Below, piece by piece: positions 8,576 through 17,811 of a stretch of 64,000 nt of DNA (position 1 is the stretch's first letter; each line of letters begins with the position of its first letter). This stretch comes from Acinetobacter lwoffii. GTDB taxonomy: Bacteria > Pseudomonadota > Gammaproteobacteria > Pseudomonadales > Moraxellaceae. Location: contig NZ_JALJVC010000009.1 in the NCBI RefSeq assembly GCF_022967985.1, positions 1-64,000 on the forward strand, read 5' to 3'. A model generated the notes under the pieces. That model was not told where the DNA came from. It made no database searches and was given only the letters and a program-made list of their open reading frames with translations. Made by a program: the position numbers and the translations under genes.

Positions 8576-8845
8576 TTATTCACTCATTAAACCGTGAGCT
8601 TTTAACTTTTTACGTAAAGTACCACGGTTGAGTCCGAGGATCTCGGCAGCACGTGTTTGGTTACCACGTGTATATTCTAGAACTACAGATAGAAGAGGTT
8701 TCTCCATTTCTGCTAGCACCATGTCGTATACCTGAGATGGTTGCTCGCCCTGCAGTTGTGCAAAATAGTGGCGAACTGCGCGATCTACGTGGATACGTAA
8801 AGCAACATCAGATTGTGCAGTAAAAATAGGAGATTTGCTATTCAT
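8576..8845 (-). CDS. fis: DNA-binding protein Fis
   Basis: Fis is a small nucleoid-associated homodimeric protein that bends DNA and activates rRNA and other growth-linked promoters. With the start at the ATG for MNSKSPIF it has 89 residues (E. coli 98), slightly short at the N-terminal arm. The C-terminal helix-turn-helix is clear ([20 protein letters not shown]). A reading frame 7 codons longer exists but its first residues are not family-like. In enterobacteria fis follows dusB. Here the upstream gene on the same strand is the DUF3426 protein and the downstream gene is purH. Confidence 0.95.
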   Translation of the reverse strand: MNSKSPIFTAQSDVALRIHVDRAVRHYFAQLQGEQPSQVYDMVLAEMEKPLLSVVLEYTRGNQTRAAEILGLNRGTLRKKLKAHGLMSE

Positions 8846-9243
8846 GCGAATTAATCCGAAAAACAAATATCACTTGGGTAAAGTGATATATAAAAGTGGT
8901 CTAGAAATTGAAATGAACTCCATTTTAGATCCTAAAACGGAAGTTCTAAAACTTAGTCATTACATTGAGCCTGTAGCTTGACACATCTCTGCGATTTGGT
9001 CGAAAAATAAGCGTAACAATAGTTAAAGTTTTGTTACTGACCAAAATCAAAACAAAAAAATCTGCACGATACGCAATAAATTTTATAGCGCATTAGGCAA
9101 GACTGTATTTGTTGTGAAAAAGTCGCGAGGAGTTGCAGCACATAGCTTTCGTGGCGCGTATCATACCATTGTCTAAGCAAAAGTGAGCAAGAAAACTGCA
9201 TTTTTTTTAACTTTTTTTAATTTTTTAATGCTTTCTCAGCAGA
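8846..9243. other. Long fis leader/upstream region
   Basis: There are 398 bases without a gene between fis and the DUF3426 gene. As fis promoters are heavily controlled, this is probably promoter space, but I see no confident -10/-35 pair. The stretch 9120-9192 partly resembles the repeat-like DNA at the window start (GTGGCGCGTATCA, then CAAAAGTGAGCAAG). A poly-T tract runs from 9203 to about 9228. Confidence 0.4.
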
Positions 9244-10122
9244 TTAGGGGCGAATTATTTCCAAAGTATAGCGATCAAAGCTTTTACGATCGACTGGAAG
9301 CTTAAATTTGAATTTAAACGGGCTGTTTTTTGGGATGCGCTGAATATTGACCAGACTTTCAATCAGGTACTCTTCGGAGGACAGGTTATAAGTTGCAATC
9401 ACTTCACCGCGATGTTCCAGATTGATTCTTAAAATTGGTAAAGCCAGACTACGGTCATGAAAATTAATCAGCTCACCGCTAAACTCAGCTTCATTATTAC
9501 CGGTTGCCTTGATTTTGACTTTATTAACCTGAATTAGTGTGTAGTATTTTTCCAGATTGGAACAATTAAACACTTCACAAGCACTGTTAAAGGCCAGACT
9601 CATGACGTGACTGTTTTTGATGTATTGCGGATTGAACCAGAAAAATTGAAACAGCAGCAGGCTGAACAGCGACAGATTAAGTAAACTCCAGCCTATATAG
9701 TACATTGGCCCGCGTTTGGTTTGTTTTTCTGCCTGATCTTCCCAATTCATGCTCGGCAGGACTGAAATCGGCTCGGTACTGAAATAATTCAGGTTATTTA
9801 AATAGGTTTCCAGGTCAATATTGGAATGTTCAACTTTTTGATCAAAAATCTGTAGCAGGCTATGACGATGGTGCTGCTGATCCGTGTGATAAACACCTGA
9901 GTTATTTTGAGCATTAGTTTTGCTGAATTCGCTGGAGTTTGATTGAGCCTGAGACATTGAGGCAGTGACCGAATTCCGGGTTTCGGTCACCAAATGCGAT
10001 AAGGCATTAAATGAGGTGGTACATTTAGGACAGCAAACCATTCCCTGCGCAACGGTGAGTTGAGCAACTGTGACCTTATAGGTGGTGGAACAGGTAGGGC
10101 AATGGGTTCTTTTGTCACTCAT
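9244..10122 (-). CDS. MJ0042-type zinc-ribbon / DUF3426 membrane protein
   Basis: This 292-residue protein begins with a zinc ribbon (CPTC at residues 8-11, CPKC about 20 residues later), the MJ0042 family pattern. A low-complexity, Ser/Asn/Gln-rich linker follows, then one membrane helix around residues 145-165 (YYIGWSLLNLSLFSLLLFQFFW), and finally a C-terminal beta-rich DUF3426 domain ending FKFKFKLPVDRKSFDRYTLEIIRP. Proteins of this build are common in proteobacteria and their function is unknown. It starts 15 bases after the prmA stop, so the two are probably cotranscribed. Confidence 0.85.
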   Translation of the reverse strand: MSDKRTHCPTCSTTYKVTVAQLTVAQGMVCCPKCTTSFNALSHLVTETRNSVTASMSQAQSNSSEFSKTNAQNNSGVYHTDQQHHRHSLLQIFDQKVEHSNIDLETYLNNLNYFSTEPISVLPSMNWEDQAEKQTKRGPMYYIGWSLLNLSLFSLLLFQFFWFNPQYIKNSHVMSLAFNSACEVFNCSNLEKYYTLIQVNKVKIKATGNNEAEFSGELINFHDRSLALPILRINLEHRGEVIATYNLSSEEYLIESLVNIQRIPKNSPFKFKFKLPVDRKSFDRYTLEIIRP

Positions 10123-10137
10123 GGATTATTTATAGGC

Positions 10138-11043
10138 TCATTCGTTCTTATGGCGTTTACCCGAGATACGGCACCAGTGCTCATCTCGTTTTTCTACCTC
10201 TAATATATCAAAATAATTTGAGTAAATGCTAGTAACATCAGCAACTTGCTCTTCAATAACACCCGCAAGTGCGAACTGTCCCTCAGATTTAATTAAAGTT
10301 GCGAACTCAGGAGCCAGCATCATTAGTGGTGCTGCCAGAATATTGGCAACAAATACGTCAGCTTTGGTATTGCCGAGTTCATCTCTAAATTCTTCTGGCA
10401 GTCCGACATAAAGCTTGTCCAGTACGCCATTCAGTTCAGCGTTTTGCTGAGTCGCCAGTACAGCTTGTGGATCGATATCCGTGGCATATGCTTTTTTCGC
10501 ACCTAATAAGAGTGCAGCTACCGCGAGAATGCCTGAGCCACAGCCATAATCGATGACAATTTTATCTTTCACATCAATCTTGCCGAGCCATTGTAAGCAC
10601 AGGAAAGTTGAAGCATGGTTGCCTGTTCCGAAAGCCAGACCTGGATCAAGCTTGATGTTTACCGCATCGGCATCAGGTGCTTCCATCCACTCCGGTACGA
10701 TCCAGTATTTATCAGCAATCTGAATGGGCTCATAGGCATCCATCCAGGTACGTTCCCAAGCCTGATCTTCAATCAACTCATGACGGATCGGAGCATCTGG
10801 CATTTGTGCACGAATAAAGGTTTCTAGTGCGGTAACATCAATTTCTTCGCCTTCTTCCTGCGCATAAATACCAGTCACAATCACTTTATTCCAGAGTGGT
10901 GTTTCACCTGGAAGTGGTTCCAGCAAATCCTGGTTTTCAGCATCATCCAGAGTCACACTCACTGCGCCTAGCGAGCTGAGTAATGTCTCAGTAAAATCAA
11001 CCTGAGCCTGTTCAACCGTAATATGAATTTGTAACCACTTCAC
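10138..11043 (-). CDS. prmA: Ribosomal protein L11 methyltransferase
   Basis: PrmA trimethylates several amino groups of ribosomal protein L11 using S-adenosylmethionine. The protein is 301 residues (E. coli 293) and begins [14 protein letters not shown], the usual L11-binding N-terminal domain. The SAM-binding motif is [20 protein letters not shown] near residue 165-185, preceded by [14 protein letters not shown], and the active-site loop is NILAAPL. The gene leads into the DUF3426 gene on the same strand, with fis beyond, equivalent to the prmA-dusB-fis region of other gamma-proteobacteria but without dusB. Confidence 0.97.
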   Translation of the reverse strand: MKWLQIHITVEQAQVDFTETLLSSLGAVSVTLDDAENQDLLEPLPGETPLWNKVIVTGIYAQEEGEEIDVTALETFIRAQMPDAPIRHELIEDQAWERTWMDAYEPIQIADKYWIVPEWMEAPDADAVNIKLDPGLAFGTGNHASTFLCLQWLGKIDVKDKIVIDYGCGSGILAVAALLLGAKKAYATDIDPQAVLATQQNAELNGVLDKLYVGLPEEFRDELGNTKADVFVANILAAPLMMLAPEFATLIKSEGQFALAGVIEEQVADVTSIYSNYFDILEVEKRDEHWCRISGKRHKNE

Positions 11044-11130
11044 AGAAATAACCTTTATACATTTTTCAAAAAGCTATTGTAACGGAAGTTCAGACTCAGC
11101 GCTGCTATCTTCTTGATCCATTCCCAAAAT

Positions 11131-11156
11131 AAAAAGGATGCCTGAGGCATCCTTTA
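11131..11156 (-). terminator. Terminator of the first symporter gene
   Basis: Stem AAAGGATGCC closes on TGA and pairs with GGCATCCTTT. Read on the minus strand it is followed by TTTTTATTTT. It lies about 20 bases beyond the stop of the symporter gene at 11175. Confidence 0.88.
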
Positions 11157-11174
11157 AATATCTTCAGATGTTGT

Positions 11175-12062
11175 CTAATCCAGATTTGTTAGGGGTGTTT
11201 GCGCCGGGAGTGGTGCAAGCCGATTCAACAAGCTGCCAAAAATTGCAGCAAAAATATACATAAAAATAGAATAAACCGCAGCCGGCATTGCCACAGCAGC
11301 ACTGCCAATCACGGTCAGGGCAATAGTCATGGCGAGGGTACTGTTATGAATGCCAATCTCAAATGCGCTGGCACGGGCTTGAGCGCTATTAATATTCAGT
11401 AGTCGCGGAATCAGATAACCAATACTCAGACTTAGTATGCAGAACAAGGCAGTGGCCAGACCCACCTGGGTTAGATATTCACCGATATTTGTGCGTTCTT
11501 TAATAAGTGTGGCAAGAATAATCAGCACCAAAAAGCCAATGGAAAAAATCCGCAACGGCCGATTCAGTTTTGCGGTCACGCTTGGAGCATAGCGCCGAAT
11601 TAACATGCCAATGCCCACTGGAATCAGGATGATCGCGAAGACTTGTAAAATCTTGCCGAATTGCAGGCCAACTTGCTGGCTATCCTGCATAAAATGCATG
11701 ATCGAAAAATTAATAATTAAAGGTAGGGTAATCGCTGCAATGACTGAGTTGATAGCAGTCAGCGTGATATTGAGGGCTAAGTCACCTTTAAACAGGTAGC
11801 TAAACAGGTTGGCCGTTGCACCCCCTGGCGAAGCCGCCAGGAGCATCAACCCGACTGAGAGTAATGGAGTTAAAGCGAATAGCTTGCAGAGTAAAAAGGC
11901 AATGCCAACCAGAATAACCAGTTGGCAGAACAATGCTATAAATACGGCTTTGGGGTGGCGAGTGACACGGCTAAAGTCCCGAGGCGTCAGTTCAAGGCCC
12001 AGTCCCATCATGATAATTGCAAGTGCCAGTGGCAGTAATATCGTTATAAGGCCAGAATCCAT
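11175..12062 (-). CDS. Bile acid:sodium symporter family transporter (copy 1)
   Basis: This is a polytopic inner-membrane protein of the SBF/BASS family, 295 residues with the chosen start. Family marks are GLGLELTPRDF near the N-terminus, the LLAASPGGATANLFSYLFKGD motif with the sodium-site glycine/asparagine cluster, and EIGIHNSTLAMTIAL near the C-terminus. A reading frame 19 codons longer exists, but AAGGAG lies just before the internal ATG giving MDSGLITILLP, matching the start of the neighbouring paralog. Bacterial members move organic anions, and the substrate is unknown. It follows a paralog (12150-13037) on the same strand after an 87-base gap, so the pair arose by tandem duplication. 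Confidence 0.9.
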   Translation of the reverse strand: MDSGLITILLPLALAIIMMGLGLELTPRDFSRVTRHPKAVFIALFCQLVILVGIAFLLCKLFALTPLLSVGLMLLAASPGGATANLFSYLFKGDLALNITLTAINSVIAAITLPLIINFSIMHFMQDSQQVGLQFGKILQVFAIILIPVGIGMLIRRYAPSVTAKLNRPLRIFSIGFLVLIILATLIKERTNIGEYLTQVGLATALFCILSLSIGYLIPRLLNINSAQARASAFEIGIHNSTLAMTIALTVIGSAAVAMPAAVYSIFMYIFAAIFGSLLNRLAPLPAQTPLTNLD

Positions 12063-12149
12063 CTGTATGCTCCTTGTCGAAAATTGTTTTAATACTTCTG
12101 ATTTTCTTTGGAAAAGCATACAGCCTTATAGCAGAATCAGCCAAATAAA

Positions 12150-13037
12150 TTACAAATCTGATAAACGACTTTTATTACTATATACCACTTGCTGGCGGCT
12201 AATCAGCACACCGAAAATGGTGGCGAAAGTGTACATGAAAATCGTATAAATACCTGCTGGAATGGCCATCGTGACATTATTCAACACCGAAATGGCAATG
12301 GTCAGGGCAATGGCAGTGTTATGAATGCCGATTTCAAAAGTACAGGCGCGTGCCATTTTCTCAGGAATGCCCATGAGTAGGGGAATGCAATAGCCAATAA
12401 ACAGGCTGGAAAAACATAAAATCGCAGTTGCTGCACCAATATTGGCAAAGTATTCGACCAAATTCGAACGTTCTCTGAAAATGGCAAATATCAACAATAT
12501 GGCTAAAAAACCGATAGAGAGTAAGCGCATAGGCCTGCTGACTGTAATCGACAGGTTTGGAAATTTGGCCCGAAGCAGCATACCCATGATCACAGGAATC
12601 AAGGTAATTAAAAAGACCTGCACGATCTTTTCAACTGGAAAAGTCACGTTTGAGTCATGACTCATAAAGTAGTGTAAGGACAGATTGATAATAAAGGGCA
12701 GAGTAAAAATAGAGATGATGGTATTAATGGCGGTTAGAGTAATATTTAGAGCTACATCACCTTTATATATGTAGCTAAACAGGTTTGCGGTTGGGCCACC
12801 AGGTGAGGCGGCTAGCAACATCAGACCTACAGCAAGCAAAGCGGGTAAGTCCAAAATCAGACAAATAAAAAAAGCAATACTGGGTAATAGGACTAACTGC
12901 GCAAATAAAGTAATAAAAATGACTTTAGGATAGCGACTTAAGCGCAGGAAATCTTTGATGGTTAGTTCTAGCCCCAGCCCCATCATCATAATTGCCAATG
13001 TAATTGGCAAAAAAACGCTAAAAAACCCCGAATCCAT
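12150..13037 (-). CDS. Bile acid:sodium symporter family transporter (copy 2)
   Basis: This is a second SBF/BASS-family membrane transporter of 295 residues, clearly homologous to its downstream neighbour across the whole length (shared GLGLELT, LLAASPGG.TANLFSY..KGD.ALNITLTAIN and FEIGIHN segments) but diverged at many positions, so not a recent copy. It begins MDSGFFSVFLP after an AAGG ribosome site. It should form the inverted-repeat ten-helix fold of the family and import an organic anion with sodium. The actual substrate cannot be read from the sequence. Confidence 0.9.
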   Translation of the reverse strand: MDSGFFSVFLPITLAIMMMGLGLELTIKDFLRLSRYPKVIFITLFAQLVLLPSIAFFICLILDLPALLAVGLMLLAASPGGPTANLFSYIYKGDVALNITLTAINTIISIFTLPFIINLSLHYFMSHDSNVTFPVEKIVQVFLITLIPVIMGMLLRAKFPNLSITVSRPMRLLSIGFLAILLIFAIFRERSNLVEYFANIGAATAILCFSSLFIGYCIPLLMGIPEKMARACTFEIGIHNTAIALTIAISVLNNVTMAIPAGIYTIFMYTFATIFGVLISRQQVVYSNKSRLSDL

Positions 13038-13106
13038 GAATTTGCCTTTTTATTATACATTTATAGATATATTTCCAGTTTAGCCTAGATGAATAAATAA
13101 GCAATA

Positions 13107-13138
13107 AAAAACGGGCAAAATGCAGTCACTTTGCCCGT
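13107..13138 (-). terminator. Terminator of the secreted Gln/Met-rich protein gene
   Basis: Stem ACGGGCAAA (13111-13119) pairs with TTTGCCCGT (13130-13138). On the minus strand it runs into TTTTTTATT. It separates the gene at 13182 from the symporter pair. Confidence 0.85.
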
Positions 13139-13181
13139 CAAAGCTTTTACTTGAAATCTAAACTATTTGGATATATATCGG

Positions 13182-13649
13182 CTACATACCTGGCTGGCCT
13201 TGCATTGGTGAATCAGGCTGTGCTGGCTGGTTCATCTGATGCTGCATAGGCTGGTTTTGCATATGTGGCTGCATCGGTTGGCTTTGCATCTGAGATTGTC
13301 CCTGAGGGCGTGGTGGCATAAAGCCTAATGCACATTTACCTTTGACTTCGGCACCATTGATGGTGGCAGTAGTCGCACCACTGTTGCCGCTACAGGTACT
13401 CATGAGTTCGGCTTCATCGCCTTTGATTGAAGCATTTTTGGATGAAGCGAAAAACTGCGGCTCACAGGTACCATTCCAGATAATGCCGCGATAGGCAAAA
13501 CTGACTTGTGCACCTTGGGATTTGCCTTTACAAACCTGTTGGTACTTTTGTGCATTATAAATGGTTTCGACCTTATCATTCGCTGATGCAGCAAATGGCG
13601 CAAAACATAAACCACATAGAACGGTTGAGAGGAAAATATTCTTATTCAT
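13182..13649 (-). CDS. Secreted four-cysteine protein with Gln/Met/Pro-rich tail
   Basis: This is a 155-residue protein of unknown function. A signal peptide (MNKNIFLSTVLCGLCFAPFAASA) is followed by a compact domain of about 85 residues with four cysteines (40, 62, 86, 106), likely two disulfides in the periplasm. The last 45 residues are low complexity, rich in Gln, Met and Pro, with the pattern MQ.QPMQ repeated. Met-rich tails are sometimes linked to copper handling, but I see no metal-binding operon here and do not assign that role. It is transcribed alone, divergently from mnmG. Confidence 0.75.
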   Translation of the reverse strand: MNKNIFLSTVLCGLCFAPFAASANDKVETIYNAQKYQQVCKGKSQGAQVSFAYRGIIWNGTCEPQFFASSKNASIKGDEAELMSTCSGNSGATTATINGAEVKGKCALGFMPPRPQGQSQMQSQPMQPHMQNQPMQHQMNQPAQPDSPMQGQPGM

Positions 13650-13837
13650 CTTTTATACCTTTGTTTGTAATGTAACCAATATATAGATTAAAAAATGCGC
13701 GAGATTAAACAATGCAAATCGAGTAAATTTCTCAGCTTATATGTTTAATTTATATAGTTCCTCTGCAAAGTTAAATTACAGTGCTTTATTGTTATGGGAG
13801 TTAAGTGCGATTTATCTCAGGATAAATTCAACTGAAT

Positions 13838-13868
13838 TTGTCTACTTTAGAGTGAAATTTGCTATAAT
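13838..13868 (+). promoter_or_regulatory. Probable mnmG promoter
   Basis: A consensus TATAAT at 13863-13868 is preceded by TG one base upstream (extended -10). TTGTCT at 13838-13843 is a weak -35 at a 19-base spacing. The distance to the mnmG start (35 bases) fits a short leader. Confidence 0.6.
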
Positions 13869-13903
13869 GCTCAGCTATTCTTTTTTATCTCTCAATTACC
13901 ACT

Positions 13904-15784
13904 ATGCATTATCCTAAAGTATACGATGTCATTGTTATCGGTGGCGGTCACGCCGGTACGGAAGCGGCTCTGGCTGCAGCGCGTATGGGTCGACAGACTT
14001 TACTCTTAACTCATAACATTGAGACTTTAGGGCAGATGAGCTGTAACCCGGCCATCGGTGGTATTGGTAAATCGCATTTGGTGCGTGAAATTGATGCCTT
14101 GGGCGGTGCGATGGCACTGGCTGCCGATAAAGGCGGTATTCAATTCCGTATTTTGAACTCGCGTAAAGGTGCTGCAGTACGTGCAACACGTGCGCAGGCG
14201 GACCGTGTACGTTATAAAGCGGCTATTCGGGAAACATTAGAAAACCAAGCAAACCTTGATATTTTTCAGCAAGCCGCAGATGACCTGATTGTTGAAGGCG
14301 ATACCGTTAAAGGTGTGGTTACCCAAATGGGTATCCGTTTTGATGCGAAAACTGTGGTGCTGACAGCAGGTACATTCTTAGGTGGTGTCATCCACGTTGG
14401 TCTGGAGAAATCTAGCGGTGGTCGTGCTGGTGATCCGCCATCTATTTCACTTGCACATCGTTTGCGTGAATTAAACTTGCCAGTAGGTCGTTTAAAAACA
14501 GGTACACCACCACGTATTGACGCGCGTTCAGTGGATTTCTCTGTGATGACACCACAGCCGGGTGATTTCCCATCTCCGACCATGTCATTCATGGGGGATG
14601 TGTCTATGCATCCTGAGCAGGTAAATTGCTATATCACGCATACCAATGAACGCACGCATGAAATCATTCGTGGCGGTTTAGACCGTTCACCGATGTACAC
14701 GGGTGTGATCGAAGGTGTTGGACCACGTTATTGCCCATCGATTGAAGATAAGATTCACCGTTTTGCCGATAAAGATTCTCACCAAGTCTTCTTGGAGCCT
14801 GAAGGCTTGGATACACATGAGCTTTATCCAAATGGTATTTCGACTTCTTTACCGTTCGACGTTCAGTTTGAACTGGTTCGCTCGATCCGTGGTATGGAAA
14901 ATGCGCACATTCTTCGTCCGGGCTATGCCATTGAATACGATTATTTCAACCCACAAGCGTTGAAATTTACCCTTGAAACCAAAGCAATTAATAACTTGTA
15001 TTTCGCCGGTCAAATTAACGGCACAACCGGTTATGAAGAAGCGGGTGCGCAGGGTTTGCTTGCAGGCTTGAACGCTGCACGCCGTGCTTGGGATCAGGAG
15101 CAATGGACGCCAAAACGTGATGAAGCATACATGGGTGTTCTGGTCGATGACCTGATCACATTAGGTACCAAAGAACCATACCGTATGTTCACCTCACGTG
15201 CCGAATACCGTTTGATGCTGCGTGAAGATAACGCAGATCAGCGTTTAACAGCCATTGGTCGTGAAATGGGTCTGGTGGATGACGCGCGTTGGGCAGTGTA
15301 CTGTGAGAAAATGGAAGCAGTGGAAAAAGAAACAGGCCGTTTGCAACACTTGTGGGCCGCACCAAATAACCCAATGGGTAAGAAATTCGTTGAGATGACC
15401 GGTGCAGACCTGTCTAAAGAATGTTCGGCGATTGATTTGTTGAAACGTCCAAACATTTCATTTGCTCAAATTGCAGAGTTAACCAATTCTGAAGTATCAC
15501 CATTTGTCGGTGAGCAAATCGAAATTGTAGTGAAATATGCGGGTTATATTAATCGTCAGCATGAAGACGTCGCACAAATGAAACGTCTTGAAGAAACCCG
15601 TATTCCTGCGGATTTCGATTATGACATCGTGTCAGGTCTGTCCCGTGAAATTACCCTGAAACTGAAAGATGTTCGTCCTGAAACATTGGCGCAAGCCAGT
15701 CGTATTCCAGGTGTAACCCCTGCAGCAGTTCAACTGGTGATGATTACAATTCGTAAGAATGCACAAGCAAAGAAATCTGCTTAA
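13904..15784 (+). CDS. mnmG: tRNA uridine-5-carboxymethylaminomethyl modification enzyme MnmG (GidA)
   Basis: MnmG with MnmE installs the carboxymethylaminomethyl group on U34 of certain tRNAs, using FAD and a folate donor. The 626-residue protein shows the FAD dinucleotide fold at the N-terminus ([18 protein letters not shown]), the segment [23 protein letters not shown], the GidA signature [12 protein letters not shown], a second one at [17 protein letters not shown], and the C-terminal helical tRNA/MnmE-binding part ending in [16 protein letters not shown]. It stands alone with its own promoter and terminator. The ribosome site before the ATG is weak. Confidence 0.98.
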   Translation: MHYPKVYDVIVIGGGHAGTEAALAAARMGRQTLLLTHNIETLGQMSCNPAIGGIGKSHLVREIDALGGAMALAADKGGIQFRILNSRKGAAVRATRAQADRVRYKAAIRETLENQANLDIFQQAADDLIVEGDTVKGVVTQMGIRFDAKTVVLTAGTFLGGVIHVGLEKSSGGRAGDPPSISLAHRLRELNLPVGRLKTGTPPRIDARSVDFSVMTPQPGDFPSPTMSFMGDVSMHPEQVNCYITHTNERTHEIIRGGLDRSPMYTGVIEGVGPRYCPSIEDKIHRFADKDSHQVFLEPEGLDTHELYPNGISTSLPFDVQFELVRSIRGMENAHILRPGYAIEYDYFNPQALKFTLETKAINNLYFAGQINGTTGYEEAGAQGLLAGLNAARRAWDQEQWTPKRDEAYMGVLVDDLITLGTKEPYRMFTSRAEYRLMLREDNADQRLTAIGREMGLVDDARWAVYCEKMEAVEKETGRLQHLWAAPNNPMGKKFVEMTGADLSKECSAIDLLKRPNISFAQIAELTNSEVSPFVGEQIEIVVKYAGYINRQHEDVAQMKRLEETRIPADFDYDIVSGLSREITLKLKDVRPETLAQASRIPGVTPAAVQLVMITIRKNAQAKKSA

Positions 15785-15795
15785 GATTTTGCGCT

Positions 15796-15824
15796 AAAAA
15801 AGCCCGCATTAAGCGGGCTTTTTA
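15796..15824 (+). terminator. mnmG terminator
   Basis: Stem AAGCCCGC/GCGGGCTT closes on ATTAA with a T-run after it, 12 bases past the mnmG stop. Confidence 0.92.
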
Positions 15825-16098
15825 TCGGCTTGTAGTTTTGTATAAGTTTTGACTATCGTTGAATTAAAAATAACTACTATTAAATTAAGTTATTGATAAA
15901 TATATATAATAAATATTATTAAGATGTATTAAGTCTATAAATACAATCTTTTAGGTCTAATTTAGATGATATTTACACATGCTGATGTGCTTAAACCCGA
16001 CTATTGTCGTGCTATTTCTCTATTAAGATTAGGTTAAGAATAATGCAACGGATCGTCAGACTATTAAACGGTTTGTGAATTATTGATGGAGATCAGTC
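15825..16098. other. AT-rich gap before the mhpT-like pseudogene
   Basis: There are about 270 AT-rich bases with no gene. Only a ribosome site (GGAG, 16087-16090) just before the pseudogene start is recognisable. I find no clear promoter. Confidence 0.4.
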
Positions 16099-17303
16099 AT
16101 GGCACAGTCATACAGCGAAAAAGCCCAAAAAATATTAACGATATTCTTATGTTTCTGGGTCGCATTTTTTGAAGGTTTTGACCTTCAAGTTCCCGGGATT
16201 GCGGCGAAAGGAATTGCAGCAAGCTTTGGTTTAGATCAAATCCAAATGGGCTATGTATTTAGTCTGGGTGTCTTTGGAATGCTGTTTGGCGCATTCTTTG
16301 GCGGACGTATTGCAGATTATCTAGGACAAAAGAAAGTCCTAATGCTTTCTGTGACTATTTTTGGTCTGTTCATGTCGTTGACTGCAATTGCGCCAAGCAT
16401 CGAAGTTTTATATGCAGCGCGTTTCTTTACTGGTTTGGGTTTAGGTGCGGCAATGCCAACCATGATTTCAGTCGTCGGTGATGAAGCAACGGAAGCCAAC
16501 CGTGGCAAGCTAAATAGTCTGATGTATTGTGGTTTGCCGGTAGGGGCGATCTTTGTTGCCGGTCTGGCCATGTTGCTTCCGGAGATTCAATGACAAACCT
16601 TGTTCCTGATTGGGGGATTAACGCCTTTAGCACTGATTCCATTGATGGCATTTATTCTTAAAGATAAGCCTAAAGTGAATGCGGAAGTACCGGTTTCTGG
16701 CGAAGCTGTGCCGGGAATGGCTGAGGTGTTGTTCAAGCAGCGACAGTATAAAAATACAGTGCCTCTTTGGGTTGGCTTCTTTTTTACCTTGATGATCAAT
16801 TATATTTTGATTAGCTGGTTGCCAAATTTACTTATGGAACAAGGTTTGCAGAAACAGCAGGCATTTTTGGTGATGTTGGTGTTCCAGGTGGGCGCTGTCA
16901 TTGGAACCCTAAGCCTGGGTTATTTACTGGACCGTTTAAAGCTCTGGCAAATGGCGACTATCATTTATAGTGGCTTGTTTGTTGCCTTGGTATTGCTATT
17001 CACCACAACTTCTATTCCGTTATTAATTTTGGCGGGAGTCATGGGGGTATTTTCTCTACAGGTGGCCAATCTATTCTGTATGGGATCTCACCAATTTTTT
17101 ATTCAGGCGCAGGTAAAGTGACAGGCGTAGGCAGTGCGATCTCTTTAGGGCGTTTAGGGGCGATGACTGGACCATTATTAACCGGAAAAATTCTGGCATT
17201 AGGTTTGGGAACGACGGGCATTCTTGTGGCAAGTTTGCCAGCAGTGGTCGTATCGGCAGTAGCTGTCACCGCACTATCACGTTATAAGGCTGCTCATAAG
17301 TAA
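16099..17303 (+). pseudogene. Broken MFS transporter, MhpT-like (aromatic acid:H+ symporter family)
   Basis: Read through its lesions, this is a ~401-residue 12-helix transporter resembling E. coli MhpT, the 3-(3-hydroxyphenyl)propionate importer: EGFDLQVPGIAAKGIA near the start, GLGLGAAMP, LMYCGLPVGA, QTLFLIGGLTPLALIPL and TGVGSAISLGRLGAMTGPLL in the same order. Two lesions break it. A TGA at 16591-16593 stands where relatives have a tryptophan codon. The reading frame then shifts at the T6 run 17095-17100, where one more T would restore QFFYSGAGKVTGVG. No aromatic catabolic genes are nearby. A sequencing slip could explain the homopolymer, but not easily the TGA as well. Confidence 0.88.
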
Positions 17304-17331
17304 TTGATCATTGATATCTGTCAATACAAAA

Positions 17332-17357
17332 AGGGAATCTGAAGATTCCTTTTTTTA
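17332..17357 (+). terminator. Terminator after the mhpT-like pseudogene
   Basis: Stem GGAATCT/AGATTCC with a 2-base loop is followed by seven T. Confidence 0.85.
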
Positions 17358-17435
17358 TCGTCGAGGTTTTAATTGAATAAAGTCAGTCCATAAAATTTGC
17401 TAAAATATACGGATAGTAAACAGATTGATTTTTAT

Positions 17436-17762
17436 ATGGCTTATCAACTTATTCCACTCTCGATTCAGGCCACTGATAATATTGCCTGTCCACATTGTCA
17501 GCACAACGTGATTGATTGGGCAGAAGAGCAGTATGTGCAACCTTGTGAACATACCCTGTTTATTGCCATGGATATTGGCTTTGAGTATATGACGGATGAA
17601 TTCGAGCACAGCATGCCGCGTTCTGTAGATGATCTGCATGCCAATGATGATCAGGTGAATATGCTGGATGAAATCACCCAAGCGACTTATTCAAATTATC
17701 TGATATATAAGTCTGATCTGGGCATAGATGGGTATTTCCGCTATGTGGGTTTTACTGCATAA
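17436..17762 (+). CDS. Small uncharacterised protein with CPHC zinc-binding pair
   Basis: This is a 108-residue protein of unknown function. A CPHC pair near residue 20 and a further cysteine near residue 40 (VQPCEH) suggest a partial zinc ribbon. The rest is acidic, with DDLHANDDQVNMLDEIT. I chose the ATG for MAYQLIPLSIQ. A frame starting 13 codons earlier at a TTG also exists, but its residues look non-coding. No strong ribosome site is visible at either. It ends at a bidirectional terminator shared with glnG. Confidence 0.65.
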   Translation: MAYQLIPLSIQATDNIACPHCQHNVIDWAEEQYVQPCEHTLFIAMDIGFEYMTDEFEHSMPRSVDDLHANDDQVNMLDEITQATYSNYLIYKSDLGIDGYFRYVGFTA

Positions 17763-17774
17763 ATCATCATCAAT

Positions 17775-17800
17775 AAAAAAGCGCCAATCGGCGCTTTTTT
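17775..17800. terminator. Bidirectional terminator, small protein gene / glnG
   Basis: AAAAAAGCGCC closes on AATC and pairs with GGCGCTTTTTT. It lies between the convergent gene ends at 17762 and 17812. Confidence 0.93.
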
Positions 17801-17811
17801 ATATGGAAAGA

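Noticed and set aside
17118-17303. Separate 61-residue protein downstream of the MFS fragments
   Set aside because: It is the out-of-frame C-terminal part of the MhpT-like transporter, continuous in homology with the upstream fragments.
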